Of a stretch of 64,000 nucleotides of DNA, positions 8,393 through 16,613 are shown piece after piece. The notes beneath the pieces were generated by a model, which saw only the letters and a program-made list of their open reading frames with translations, was not told where the DNA came from and made no database searches. Both the position numbers and the translations under genes were made by a program. How positions within the stretch are numbered: the first letter of the stretch is position 1; each line of letters begins with the position of its first letter. The stretch comes from Microbacterium jejuense. GTDB lineage: Bacteria > Actinomycetota > Actinomycetes > Actinomycetales > Microbacteriaceae. The stretch is from assembly GCF_019511665.1 (NCBI RefSeq), contig NZ_JAEUAW010000007.1, positions 62,001 through 126,000 on the forward strand, written 5' to 3'.

Positions 8393-9513
8393 GCCGCCTG
8401 CCCGCCGGAGCACTGCGCGAGGCGACCGTCGACGTCGGCGCCATCGAAGACAACGTGCGTCATCTGCGCCGGCTGACCGACTCCGAGATCATCGCGGTCG
8501 TCAAGGCCGACGGCTACGGGCACGGCGCCGTGCGCTCGGCCCTGGCGGCCCTCGCCGGCGGCGCGAGCCGTCTCGGCGTGAGCGACATCACCGAGGCGCT
8601 GGCGCTGCGCCGCGCGGGCATCGACGCTCCGGTCGTGGCGTGGCTGCACGCTCCCGGCGCCGACTTCGCCGAGGCCGCCGCCCACGGCATCGAGCTCGGG
8701 ATCTCGAGCCTCGACCAGCTGCAGAAGGCGGCGGCTGGGGCATCCGCGGATCGGCCCGTGGCGCTGCACCTGAAGCTCGAGACGGGGCTGTCGCGCAACG
8801 GCATCGCGCCCGACGACTACCGCGTGGTGTTCGCCGAGGCGGCCCGGCTCGAGCGCATCGGGCGGGTGCGCGTCGTCGCGCTGTTCAGCCACCTCTCCAA
8901 CGCGTCGGACGACGACGACCGCGCTGCGCTGCGTGTGTTCGAAGAGGGCGTCGCCGTCGCCGCCTCGTTCGGCCTGGCGCCGCCGCTGCGCCACATCGCC
9001 GCCACCCACGCCGCCATCGACCTGCCCGAATCGAGGCTCGGCTGCGTGCGCATCGGCATCGGCCTGTACGGGCTGTCGCCGTTCACCGACCGGTCGTCGG
9101 CGGACCTCGGCCTTCGCCCCGCCATGACCCTGCGCGGCGCGGTCGCCGCCGTCCGCCGCGTACCCGCCGGCAAGGGCGTCTCGTACGGCTACGACTACCG
9201 CACCGACCGCGACACGACCCTCGTGCTCGTGCCCGTCGGCTACGCCGACGGCGTGCCGCGGCAGGCCTCCGGCGCCGGTCCCGTCGTCATCCGCGGGCAG
9301 CGGTTCACGGTGGCAGGCCGCATCGCGATGGACCAGTTCGTGGTCGACGTCGGCGACACACCCGTCACGGTCGGCGACGAGGCCGTGCTGTTCGGCGACC
9401 CGACGCTGGGGGCACCCTCGGCGACCGAGTGGGCGGACGCCGCCGGCACCATCAACTACGAGATCGTGACGCGCATCGGTCCTCGGGTCCCGCGTCGGCA
9501 GGTGGCCGAATGA
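8389..9513 (+). CDS. alr: Alanine racemase
   Basis: 374 residues from the ATG overlapping the acpS stop, with GGAGGAG just upstream. The PLP-binding lysine is Lys39 in AVVKADGYGHGA. The N-terminal TIM barrel is followed by the C-terminal beta domain, with the catalytic Tyr in VSYGYDY and the substrate loop VGYADGVPRQ. It interconverts L- and D-alanine for peptidoglycan, fitting glmS upstream. The frame used by alr is also open upstream through acpS, which is shadow sequence. Confidence 0.95.
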   Translation: MSRLPAGALREATVDVGAIEDNVRHLRRLTDSEIIAVVKADGYGHGAVRSALAALAGGASRLGVSDITEALALRRAGIDAPVVAWLHAPGADFAEAAAHGIELGISSLDQLQKAAAGASADRPVALHLKLETGLSRNGIAPDDYRVVFAEAARLERIGRVRVVALFSHLSNASDDDDRAALRVFEEGVAVAASFGLAPPLRHIAATHAAIDLPESRLGCVRIGIGLYGLSPFTDRSSADLGLRPAMTLRGAVAAVRRVPAGKGVSYGYDYRTDRDTTLVLVPVGYADGVPRQASGAGPVVIRGQRFTVAGRIAMDQFVVDVGDTPVTVGDEAVLFGDPTLGAPSATEWADAAGTINYEIVTRIGPRVPRRQVAE

Positions 9514-10031
9514 GCGGCCTCGACCCCATCCTCGGCACGCACGAGATCGCGTCGCCGGACGACATGGAGGCGCTGGGCCGACGGATCGGCGGGATGCTGC
9601 GACCCGGCGACCTCGTCGTGCTCACGGGGCCGCTCGGCGCCGGCAAGACGACGCTCACCCGCGGCATCGGCGAGGGTCTGCACGTGCGCGGCCCGATCCA
9701 GAGCCCGACCTTCGTGCTCGCGCGCACGCATCCGTCGCTCGACGACGGCGCACCGCTGGTGCACGTCGACGCCTATCGGCTCGGGTCTGCCGCAGAGCTC
9801 GACGACCTCGACATCGACTTCGACGGCTCGGTCGTCGTCGTCGAATGGGGCCGGGGCATGGTCGACGGCATCCGCGACGTGTGGTGGGAGCTCGAGATCG
9901 AACGCGAGTGGCACGGCCACGGCCAGGACGACGCGTGCTACGGCGTGCAGCACGAGGCCGAGCTCGACGCCGACGCCCCGCGACGCGTGAGAGTCACCCG
10001 GCACGGGACCCCGACTACCCTGGAAGGGTGA
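9510..10031 (+). CDS. tsaE: tRNA t6A biosynthesis ATPase TsaE
   Basis: 173 residues, ATG overlapping the alr stop. The Walker A motif is GPLGAGKTTLTRGIGEGL, then SPTFVLARTHP and VHVDAYRL, all characteristic of TsaE (YjeE). It supplies ATPase activity to the TsaB-TsaD complex that puts threonylcarbamoyl on A37 of ANN-decoding tRNAs. The last 35 residues are acidic and poorly conserved. A TACCCT box within its 3' end may give tsaB a promoter of its own. Confidence 0.93.
   Translation: MSGLDPILGTHEIASPDDMEALGRRIGGMLRPGDLVVLTGPLGAGKTTLTRGIGEGLHVRGPIQSPTFVLARTHPSLDDGAPLVHVDAYRLGSAAELDDLDIDFDGSVVVVEWGRGMVDGIRDVWWELEIEREWHGHGQDDACYGVQHEAELDADAPRRVRVTRHGTPTTLEG
10016..10021 (+). promoter_or_regulatory. 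Internal -10 element for tsaB, leaderless geometry
   Basis: TACCCT inside the last codons of tsaE, 6 nt before the tsaB GTG and followed by GGAAGG. The GG run could instead serve as a ribosome-binding site. Confidence 0.45.
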
Positions 10032-10687
10032 TCCTCGGCATCGACACGTCGCTCGGCTCCGCGGTGGCGGTCGTCGAGCCCGACGGCGTCATCCGCTCGC
10101 AGACCGTCAGCGCCGACCCCCGCGGCCACGCCGAGGTCATCGGCACACTGATCGAACGGGCGCTGGCCGAGGCATCCATCGGTCCGTCCGACGTGACGCA
10201 CGTCGCGGCCGGAATGGGTCCCGGGCCCTTCACCGGACTGCGGGTCGGGATCGCCGCGGCCCGCACGTTCGCTCTCGGGCGCGGCATCCCTGTCGTCCCG
10301 GTGGTCAGTCACGACGCCGTCGCGCTGGAGCTGCTGCTCCACGACGCACTCACGGGCGGGTATGAGGATGCCACCGACGACCCTTTCGCCGTCGTCACCG
10401 ACGCGCGGCGCCGCGAGTTCGCGTACACGCTGTACCGGGGTCTCGACGCCGACGGCCTCCCGATCCGGCTCGCCGAGCCGACCCTCGCACCCCGGGACGA
10501 CCTGGACGCCGCGCTCGCGGACGCCGGTGCGGCACGCCGGGATGCCGAGCGCATTCCCGCCGCGATGCTCGCGCTGGCGGCATCCCGAGCCCTCGCGGCG
10601 GGCCGCACGATCGGGCCGGCCGATGCGCTGTACCTGCGCTCGCCCGACGTGACGCTGCCGCACGCGCCGAAGCGGGTGGGCCTGTGA
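10028..10687 (+). CDS. tsaB: tRNA t6A biosynthesis protein TsaB
   Basis: 219 residues from the GTG that overlaps the tsaE stop (GTGA). It begins [15 protein letters not shown], the ASKHA-fold N-terminus of TsaB, and has [19 protein letters not shown]. It is the non-catalytic partner that dimerises with TsaD. The tsaE-tsaB-rimI-tsaD order puts three of the four t6A proteins in one operon; the fourth, TsaC, is not in this window. Confidence 0.94.
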   Translation: MILGIDTSLGSAVAVVEPDGVIRSQTVSADPRGHAEVIGTLIERALAEASIGPSDVTHVAAGMGPGPFTGLRVGIAAARTFALGRGIPVVPVVSHDAVALELLLHDALTGGYEDATDDPFAVVTDARRREFAYTLYRGLDADGLPIRLAEPTLAPRDDLDAALADAGAARRDAERIPAAMLALAASRALAAGRTIGPADALYLRSPDVTLPHAPKRVGL

Positions 10688-11169
10688 CGCTGCGCCCGGC
10701 CACCGGCGACGACCTCGACGCGATCATGGCGCTCGAGAGGGCGTCATTCCCGACCGATGCGTGGTCCGAGGCCATGATGCGCGAAGAGCTCGCGTCGCCC
10801 CACGGGTGGTACGTCGTCGACGAGGAGGCCGGCCGTCTCGTCGGGTACGCGGGGCTGCGCGCCGTGAAGAATGCGAAGGATGCCGACGTCCAGACCATCA
10901 CGATCGCCGAGGCCTCACGGGGCCGCGGTCGCGGCAGGGCGATGCTGCGAGCTCTGCTCGAGGAGGCGGTGCGGCGGGGCGTGGCGGACGTGTTCCTCGA
11001 AGTGCGCGCCGACAACCCGGTGGCGCAGGCGCTGTACGTCTCGGAGGGCTTTCTGGAGATCGGCCGAAAGCCGCGCTACTACCAGCCCGACGACGTGGAC
11101 GCGGTCGTGATGAAGCTCGACCTGCGCGGCTGGAACCGGCAGGACGCCGACGGAGGGGTGTGTTCGTGA
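10684..11169 (+). CDS. rimI: Ribosomal protein alanine N-acetyltransferase-like GNAT
   Basis: 161 residues, GTG start overlapping the tsaB stop. GNAT fold: the acetyl-CoA loop is [18 protein letters not shown], and the distal signature [23 protein letters not shown] is typical of RimI. Members N-acetylate ribosomal protein S18 or, in actinobacteria, a wider set of N-termini. Its place between tsaB and tsaD is conserved across bacteria. Confidence 0.9.
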   Translation: MTLRPATGDDLDAIMALERASFPTDAWSEAMMREELASPHGWYVVDEEAGRLVGYAGLRAVKNAKDADVQTITIAEASRGRGRGRAMLRALLEEAVRRGVADVFLEVRADNPVAQALYVSEGFLEIGRKPRYYQPDDVDAVVMKLDLRGWNRQDADGGVCS

Positions 11170-12233
11170 ACCGTGCGGAGCCCCTCGTGCTGGGCATCGA
11201 GACGAGCTGCGACGAGACCGGCATCGGCATCGTGCGCGGCCGCACGCTGCTGTCGAACACGATCGCCAGCTCGATGGACGAGCACGCGCGCTACGGCGGG
11301 GTCGTGCCCGAGGTCGCCGCTCGGGCGCACCTGGAGGCGCTGCAGCCGTCGATCGAGGCCGCGCTCGCCGAATCGGGCGTGGCGCTGGCCGACGTCGATG
11401 CCGTCGCGGTGACGTCCGGCCCCGGGCTCGCGGGCGCGCTCATGGTGGGCGTCGGCGCGGCGAAGGCGCTCGCGGTGTCGCTGGAGAAGCCCCTGTACGC
11501 CGTCAACCACCTCGTCGGCCACATCGCGGCCGACATCCTCGACGACGGCGCGGAACCCCTCGAGTACCCCACGGTTGCGCTCCTCGTGAGCGGCGGCCAC
11601 ACGTCGCTGCTGCTCGTGCGCGACCTGACCACCGACGTGGAGCTCCTCGGCGAGACGATGGACGACGCCGCCGGCGAGGCGTTCGACAAGGTCGCGCGCC
11701 TGCTCGGGCTGCCGTACCCGGGCGGTCCTGAGATCGACCGGGCCGCGGCATCCGGGGATCCGAACGCGATCGCCTTCCCCCGTGGCCTCTCGCGCGCGAG
11801 CGACATGGACAAGCACCGCTACGACTTCTCGTTCTCGGGACTCAAGACCGCGGTCGCCCGCTGGGTCGAGCAGCGCCAGGCTGCCGGCGAGCCCGTGCCG
11901 GTGGCCGACGTCGCCGCGAGCTTCCGCGAGGCCGTCGTGGACGTGCTCGTGACGAAGGCGCTCGCCGCGTGCCGCGACCACGGTGTGCCGCGCCTGCTGC
12001 TGGGCGGCGGCGTGATCGCCAACCGCCGGCTGCGCGACACGGCCCTCGAGCGCGGGGCGGCCGAGGGCGTGACAGTGCGCATCCCCCCGCTGTCGCTGTG
12101 CACCGACAACGGCGCGATGATCGCGGCGCTGGCCTCGGAACTCATCATGTCGGGCCGGCAGCCGTCGACTCTCGACTTCGGCGCCGACTCGACCCTGCCC
12201 GTCACCGAGATCCAGGTCGCGGAGTCGTCATGA
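11166..12233 (+). CDS. tsaD: tRNA N6-threonylcarbamoyladenosine transferase TsaD
   Basis: 355 residues. The GTG at 11166 overlaps the rimI stop and follows GGAGGGG; a GTG two codons earlier is possible. [15 protein letters not shown] is the family N-terminus, NHLVGHI supplies the HxxxH metal site, and [12 protein letters not shown] the nucleotide region. It transfers threonylcarbamoyl from TC-AMP to tRNA A37 with TsaB and TsaE. The next gene overlaps its stop by ATGA. Confidence 0.96.
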   Translation: MNRAEPLVLGIETSCDETGIGIVRGRTLLSNTIASSMDEHARYGGVVPEVAARAHLEALQPSIEAALAESGVALADVDAVAVTSGPGLAGALMVGVGAAKALAVSLEKPLYAVNHLVGHIAADILDDGAEPLEYPTVALLVSGGHTSLLLVRDLTTDVELLGETMDDAAGEAFDKVARLLGLPYPGGPEIDRAAASGDPNAIAFPRGLSRASDMDKHRYDFSFSGLKTAVARWVEQRQAAGEPVPVADVAASFREAVVDVLVTKALAACRDHGVPRLLLGGGVIANRRLRDTALERGAAEGVTVRIPPLSLCTDNGAMIAALASELIMSGRQPSTLDFGADSTLPVTEIQVAESS

Positions 12234-13165
12234 CCGACGAGCGGATGCCGCCCCCCGAAGACGCCGACAGCCCCGACCCGTCGGCGCCCGCTGACCCCCG
12301 GTCGTTGAGCGAGCGAGGAACGAGCGAGACGAAACGCACCGAGCGGACGGGCGAGCCCGGGCCGGTGACCGCCGAGGCTCCGGAAGACACGCTTCGTCTC
12401 GCTGGCGCTCGCTCAGCGACCGGAACAGAGGAGTCCGCAGACGCGCGGTCGTTGAGCGAGCGAGGAACGAGCGAGACGAAACGCACCGACGGCACGGACG
12501 ACCTCGGGTCCGCGTCGGCCGAGGTTCCGGAAGACGCGCTTCGTCTCGCTGGCGCTCGCTCAGCGACCGAGCCCGCAGACGCGCGGTCGTTGAGCGAGCG
12601 AGGAACGAGCGAGACGAAACGCTCCGAGCGGACGGACGACCCCGGGCGCGTGGCCGCCGAGGCTCCGAGCGCGCGCTCAGCGACCGGGCCGGGCGAGTCG
12701 GCCGGCCCCGGGACTCCCCAGCCGACGGCGCCGAAGGTCGAGCCGGCGTCGCCCGACATCGACGTCGTGGCGGCGACGTCGATCCTGCCGGGTGAGCACC
12801 GGGGTGGGTTCTTCCGGCTGCCGACGGCGCCCGTCGCGGTCACGACGCAGTCGGCGCCGGGTGAGCCCGAGAACGACCTGACGCCCGCGTCAGCGCAGTG
12901 GCTGGCGTCGGACGAACCCCAGATCCACAAGGGTCTCGCGGGCTGGGCGCTCGCGTTCGCGATCATCGGGCTCGTGGTGTCGCTGTTCGTCGGGTGGGGG
13001 TTCCCCATCGGCCTGGTCGCCGTCGTGTCGGCCGTGTTCGCGCTGCGTCGGCCGCTGGAGAGCCGGGCGGTCGCCGTGTGGGCGCTCGTGATCGGCGCGG
13101 TGTCGATCCTCTACAGCGCCGGCTGGCTGCTGTACGCCGCCATGCGCGCGAACATCATCGGCTGA
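12230..13165 (+). CDS. Repeat-rich membrane protein, DUF4190-like C-terminus
   Basis: 311 residues. Residues 1-150 are acidic, low-complexity and made of three tandem units of about 45 residues. Each starts [13 protein letters not shown] and ends [10 protein letters not shown] or a shortened form, encoded by forward and inverse copies of the genomic REP-like element. After a linker with PTAPVAVTT, the last 80 residues form two or three hydrophobic segments ([18 protein letters not shown]..., [19 protein letters not shown]) like small DUF4190-type membrane proteins. Function unknown; the N-terminal half looks like tolerated repeat expansion. It is translationally coupled to tsaD. Confidence 0.75.
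   Translation: MTDERMPPPEDADSPDPSAPADPRSLSERGTSETKRTERTGEPGPVTAEAPEDTLRLAGARSATGTEESADARSLSERGTSETKRTDGTDDLGSASAEVPEDALRLAGARSATEPADARSLSERGTSETKRSERTDDPGRVAAEAPSARSATGPGESAGPGTPQPTAPKVEPASPDIDVVAATSILPGEHRGGFFRLPTAPVAVTTQSAPGEPENDLTPASAQWLASDEPQIHKGLAGWALAFAIIGLVVSLFVGWGFPIGLVAVVSAVFALRRPLESRAVAVWALVIGAVSILYSAGWLLYAAMRANIIG
12298..12682 (+). repeat. In-frame REP-like array inside a coding sequence
   Basis: Forward copies at about 12298-12340, 12446-12484 and 12584-12622 alternate with inverse copies at 12390-12422 and 12537-12569, plus a remnant at 12667-12682. All are in the one frame that gives no stop codon. Confidence 0.85.
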
Positions 13166-13175
13166 CCCGGTCGGG

Positions 13176-14363
13176 TCAGACCCGGTCGGCGAGGATCGCG
13201 GTGCGTCGCGTGCCGATGCGGGTGACGAACAGGGTCGCCGACTCCGCGCCCCGCAGCTTCAGCTTCGTGCGGAAGGCGGCAGGATCGAGGTCGACCCCGC
13301 GCTTCTTGATCTCGAGCCGGCCGATGCCGCGGTCGCGGAGCGCCTTGGACAGGGCCTTCGGGTCGGCGGGGAGCACTTCGCGCACGCGGAACGTCGAGAC
13401 GAACGGCGACGTCAGCGCCTCGTCCGACGTGAGATACGCGATGTGCTCGTCGAGCATCCCCGCGTGCAGCGACCGCGCGACCTCGCCGATCAGGCGCGCC
13501 CGGATGACCGCGCCGTCGGGCTCGTGCAGATAGGCGCCGAGCTCGCGGGCGGGTTCGTCGGCGGCATCCCGCTCGGCCGTCAGCTCGTGCGCGGCATCGC
13601 CTCGGATGACGAGCGCGGCCCTGCGCACGTCGGGGCGTGCGAGCACGCGCGACCACAGCACGAGCTCGACGGTGGAGCCGTCGGCGCTCACCCACTGCGC
13701 CTCGACGTCGTCGGGGATGAGGCTGCGATCGAGACCGGGGCCGAGCTTGATGCCGGCCGGCACGCGCCGGGCGAGGTCGAACGTCCAGTCCAGCGACGGC
13801 GACCAGTCCTCAGGTCGCGTGCGGGTCGTCTCGCTGTGTCCCGCGGTGCGGCGGGCCGGGTCGAGCCACACCGCGTCGACGCCCTCGAGATCGGTCGCCT
13901 CGGCAGTTCCGTGGCGCACCTCGACGTCGCCCCCGAACGGCGCGAGGTTGTAGGCGGCGATGGCGGCCGTCACCTCGTCGGCGTCGACGGCGAGCACCTG
14001 GAGCCCGAGCGCGGCCAGACCCAGGGCGTCGCCGCCGATGCCGCAGCCCAGGTCGGCGACCCGCGACAGGCCCGCATCGCGGAACCGCGCCGCATGCCTC
14101 GCCGCGATCGGCAGCCGCGTGGCCTGCTCGAGGCCTGCGCGCGTGAACAGCATGCGCTCCGCCAGGTCGCCGAACTTGGCGTGCGCGCGCGTGCGCAGAC
14201 GTGCCTGCCCGACGACGGCCGACACGAGGTCGGGGGAGTGCCCGTCCCGCCGCAGCCGGGTCACGGCGCGGGCGACATCGTCGGACGACTCCACGCGCGG
14301 CAGGGCGTCGAGCAGACGCAGTCCCTCGGGCGTCAGGAGGGCGGTCAGCTCGGCGATCTGCAC
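13176..14363 (-). CDS. Class I SAM-dependent methyltransferase, THUMP-like C-terminus
   Basis: 395 residues, GTG start. The SAM-binding loop is VADLGCGIGGDALGLAALG near residue 105, followed by VLAVDADEVTAAIAAYNL and AVWLDPARRTAG, an amino-methyltransferase-like DPARR segment. The C-terminal 100 residues match the THUMP-like domain found in this actinobacterial family, suggesting an RNA substrate, but no target has been assigned. A TAGGCT box 6 nt before the GTG implies a leaderless transcript. Confidence 0.82.
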   Translation of the reverse strand: MQIAELTALLTPEGLRLLDALPRVESSDDVARAVTRLRRDGHSPDLVSAVVGQARLRTRAHAKFGDLAERMLFTRAGLEQATRLPIAARHAARFRDAGLSRVADLGCGIGGDALGLAALGLQVLAVDADEVTAAIAAYNLAPFGGDVEVRHGTAEATDLEGVDAVWLDPARRTAGHSETTRTRPEDWSPSLDWTFDLARRVPAGIKLGPGLDRSLIPDDVEAQWVSADGSTVELVLWSRVLARPDVRRAALVIRGDAAHELTAERDAADEPARELGAYLHEPDGAVIRARLIGEVARSLHAGMLDEHIAYLTSDEALTSPFVSTFRVREVLPADPKALSKALRDRGIGRLEIKKRGVDLDPAAFRTKLKLRGAESATLFVTRIGTRRTAILADRV

Positions 14364-14369
14364 CGGGCA

Positions 14370-14375
14370 AGCCTA
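14370..14375 (-). promoter_or_regulatory. -10 element of the THUMP-like methyltransferase gene
   Basis: TAGGCT on the minus strand, 6 nt before the GTG; leaderless geometry. Confidence 0.55.
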
Positions 14376-14411
14376 TGCCGCCGGCATCCACTACTCCCCA
14401 TGACGGACGCA

Positions 14412-14438
14412 TTGGCACTCACGTTGCGTGAGTGCCAA
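14412..14438. promoter_or_regulatory. CIRCE element 1 (HrcA operator)
   Basis: TTGGCACTC and GAGTGCCAA separated by nine bases. It overlaps the -35 region of the groES promoter. Confidence 0.93.
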
Positions 14439-14453
14439 TGCGTTGCCTAGACT
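14424..14453 (+). promoter_or_regulatory. groES promoter
   Basis: TTGCGT, an 18-bp spacer and TAGACT at 14448-14453, lying between and overlapping the two CIRCE elements. HrcA binding at either would block it. Confidence 0.65.
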
Positions 14454-14457
14454 GGCG

Positions 14458-14484
14458 TCAGCACTCTCAACGTCAGAGTGCTAA
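14458..14484. promoter_or_regulatory. CIRCE element 2 (HrcA operator)
   Basis: TCAGCACTC, nine bases, GAGTGCTAA. It covers the predicted transcript start and the first part of the groES leader. Confidence 0.93.
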
Positions 14485-14517
14485 CGAGTCTTAGTCTCAA
14501 GAAAGAAGAGGTAGACC

Positions 14518-14814
14518 GTGTCGGTTTCCATCAAGCCGCTCGAAGACCGCATCGTCATCAAGCAGGTCGAGGCCGAGCAGACCACGTCCAGCGGTCTGGT
14601 CATCCCCGACACCGCCAAGGAGAAGCCCCAGGAGGGCGAGGTCGTGGCCGTGGGCCCCGGCCGCATCGACGACAACGGCAACCGCATCCCGCTCGACGTC
14701 GCCGTCGGCGACCGCGTGATCTACAGCAAGTACGGCGGCACCGAGGTCAAGTTCGGCGGTGACGAGTTCCTCGTCCTGTCGGCTCGCGACGTGCTCGCGG
14801 TCGTGGTCCGCTGA
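14518..14814 (+). CDS. groES: Co-chaperonin GroES
   Basis: 98 residues, GTG start preceded by AAGAAAGAAGAGG. It opens [20 protein letters not shown] with the mobile loop [17 protein letters not shown] and ends [11 protein letters not shown]. It forms the heptameric lid of GroEL. No groEL follows: a hairpin and then rarD come next, so the main chaperonin is encoded elsewhere. Two CIRCE elements indicate tight HrcA heat-shock control. Confidence 0.97.
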   Translation: MSVSIKPLEDRIVIKQVEAEQTTSSGLVIPDTAKEKPQEGEVVAVGPGRIDDNGNRIPLDVAVGDRVIYSKYGGTEVKFGGDEFLVLSARDVLAVVVR

Positions 14815-14833
14815 GTCCAGCGCACAAGCGAAC

Positions 14834-14869
14834 CGAGAGGGTCGGATGCTTCGGCATCCGGCCCTCTCG
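14834..14869 (+). terminator. groES terminator hairpin
   Basis: CGAGAGGGTCGGATGC, a TTCG tetraloop and GCATCCGGCCCTCTCG: a 16-bp stem with one U-G wobble, using the GGATGC/GCATCC arms. Confidence 0.85.
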
Positions 14870-14958
14870 TCGTTCCCGGTGGCAGTGATCGTACGAACAT
14901 CGGCAGACGAGAGGATGCCGGCAACCCCTGCGCGGCGTCCCACCCGCGCCCGCCGTCC

Positions 14959-14964
14959 TAGGCT
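14959..14964 (+). promoter_or_regulatory. -10 element of rarD, leaderless geometry
   Basis: TAGGCT followed by GGAACG and then the GTG start, a 6-nt gap. Confidence 0.55.
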
Positions 14965-14970
14965 GGAACG

Positions 14971-15975
14971 GTGAGTTCCGAACCGGCGTCCCGCCCCACC
15001 GACGCCGGCATCGAGGATCTGGCGGAATCCGCGGCCTCCACCGCGGGCATCACCCTGCCGCCGGCGTCGGGCGAGCCGGGCCGCGAACGCACGCTCGGCA
15101 CGGTCTACGGACTCACCGCCTACCTGCTGTGGGGCTTCCTCCCGCTGTACTTCCTGCTGCTGGCGCCGACCGGCCCGTTCGAGCTCGTCGCCTGGCGCAT
15201 CCTGCTGTCGCTGGTGTTCTGCGCGCTGCTGCTCACGGTGACGCGCACGTGGGGGCGGCTCGCCGCGATCATGCGGCAGCGGCGACTGCTGTGGCTCACG
15301 GCGCTGGCGGGCGTGCTGATCTACATCAACTGGCAGGTCTTCATCCTCGGGGCTCTCAGCGGCCACGTGATCGAGACGAGCCTCGGCTACTTCATCAACC
15401 CGATCGTGACGGTCATGCTCGGCGTGCTCGTGCTGCACGAGCGGCTGCGGATCACGCAGTGGGTCGCGATCGGCATCGCCGTCGCGGCCGTGGTCGTCAT
15501 CATCGTGGGCTACGGCGCCTTCCCGTGGATCGCGCTCACGCTTGCGGCATCCTTCGGGGTCTACGGGCTCGTCAAGAAGCAGGTCGGGCCGTCGGTCGAC
15601 GCCGTGAGCGGACTCACGCTCGAGACGCTGTGGCTGACCCCGATCGCCGCGGTCGTGCTGGTCGTCGTGGCCGCGACGCAGGGCCTCACGATGGGCGCCT
15701 ACGGCTGGGAGCACACCGTGCTGCTCAGCCTCACCGGTGTCATCACGGCCGTGCCGTTGCTGCTGTTCGCCGCCGGCGCGCGGCGCGTGTCGCTCACGAC
15801 GATCGGCCTGCTGCAGTTCGCGGCGCCCATCCTGCAGTTCCTCATCGGGTGGCTGGTGCTGGGCGAGCCCATGCCGCTGGAGCGATGGATCGGCTTCGGC
15901 CTGGTCTGGATCGCGCTCATCGTGCTGACGGTCGACTCGGTGCTGCACGCCCGACGCGTGCGCGCCGCGCGCTGA
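14971..15975 (+). CDS. rarD: EamA-family transporter, RarD-like
   Basis: 334 residues. After a 45-residue hydrophilic N-terminus come about ten transmembrane helices in two EamA halves. GTVYGLTAYLLWGFLPLYF and LIYINWQVFI are characteristic of the RarD (chloramphenicol-sensitive) branch of the drug/metabolite transporters. Substrate unknown; family members export amino acids or metabolites. Single gene with its own leaderless-type promoter. Confidence 0.87.
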   Translation: MSSEPASRPTDAGIEDLAESAASTAGITLPPASGEPGRERTLGTVYGLTAYLLWGFLPLYFLLLAPTGPFELVAWRILLSLVFCALLLTVTRTWGRLAAIMRQRRLLWLTALAGVLIYINWQVFILGALSGHVIETSLGYFINPIVTVMLGVLVLHERLRITQWVAIGIAVAAVVVIIVGYGAFPWIALTLAASFGVYGLVKKQVGPSVDAVSGLTLETLWLTPIAAVVLVVVAATQGLTMGAYGWEHTVLLSLTGVITAVPLLLFAAGARRVSLTTIGLLQFAAPILQFLIGWLVLGEPMPLERWIGFGLVWIALIVLTVDSVLHARRVRAAR

Positions 15976-16275
15976 CGCTCTGCCCGCGGCCGCGGGCCGA
16001 TCGCCCGGACGCTCCGGACGCGCACTGCGCGCGGACTCTCTGCCCGCGGCCGCCACGCGATCCGCCCGCAACGTCGTGCGCGCCCCGCCGAGGGCCTGGC
16101 TTCGCGCTGCAGTAACCGGCATCCGCTGCACCTTCCCGCGGCCTCTTTCAGCCCGCGCTGTCGAAATCGGCATCCGCGCCAGAAAGAAGCATGCGCGCAT
16201 GCCGATTTCGACAGCGCGAAGTAATCAGGCGGGGCCGACCCGCGGGCGGGAGAACCGCGGGGTGGATGCCGCGGC
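15976..16275. other. 300-nt gap between rarD and csoR
   Basis: No gene seen. It holds a direct repeat of CTCTGCCCGCGGCCGC (near 15978 and 16038) and the nested inverted repeat at 16100-16221. It separates convergent genes and may act as a bidirectional terminator. Confidence 0.6.
16100..16221. repeat. Nested inverted repeat, arms 20 and 10 bp
   Basis: Inner arms CGCGCTGTCGAAATCGGCAT (16154-16173) and its exact inverse (16199-16218) flank a 25-nt loop. Outer arms CTTCGCGCTG (16100-16109) and CAGCGCGAAG (16212-16221) allow an alternative pairing. Not a canonical terminator; unexplained. Confidence 0.85.
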
Positions 16276-16602
16276 TCAGCGCACGAGGCGCGCGATGGCC
16301 TGCGTGGCCTCGGTGATCTTGGCGTCGGCCTCGGCGCCGCCGAGGCGGGCGGCATCCACCACGCAGTGGCGCAGGTGGTCGTCGAGCAGCCCCACCGCAA
16401 CGGCTTCGAGGGCCGACGTCAGAGCGCTGATCTGGGTGAGGATGTCGATGCAGTACTTCTCGTCCTCGACCATCTTGTGGATGCCGCGGGCCTGACCCTC
16501 GATCCGCTTGAGGCGGTTGAGGTACTTGTCCTTGTCGGTGATGTACCCGTGGTGGCCGTGCTCGTGGTCCAGGGGCGTCGGGTCCAGTGCGGTGTCGGTC
16601 AT
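16276..16602 (-). CDS. csoR: Copper-sensing repressor CsoR
   Basis: 108 residues; ATG with AAGGAG 8 nt upstream. The all-helical CsoR/RcnR fold starts KDKYLNRLKRIEGQARGI. The Cu(I) ligands form the canonical set Cys51 (EKYCID), His76 and Cys80 (LLDDHLRHCV). Cu(I) binding releases it from DNA. It lies 11 nt after copA, so it is the last gene of copZ-copA-csoR and represses its own operon, probably through the two GC-centred palindromes at 19234-19284. The His-rich DHEHGHHG near the N-terminus is a common extra metal-contact feature. Confidence 0.95.
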   Translation of the reverse strand: MTDTALDPTPLDHEHGHHGYITDKDKYLNRLKRIEGQARGIHKMVEDEKYCIDILTQISALTSALEAVAVGLLDDHLRHCVVDAARLGGAEADAKITEATQAIARLVR

Positions 16603-16613
16603 GTCTGACTCCT

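Noticed and set aside
3109..9009. A 1966-codon open frame on the minus strand opposite the M28, coaA, glmS, acpS and alr genes
   Set aside because: It is antisense to five well-supported genes, shows low-complexity Arg/Asp/Val composition and no domain. Absence of stops follows from the high GC3 codon bias of the real genes.
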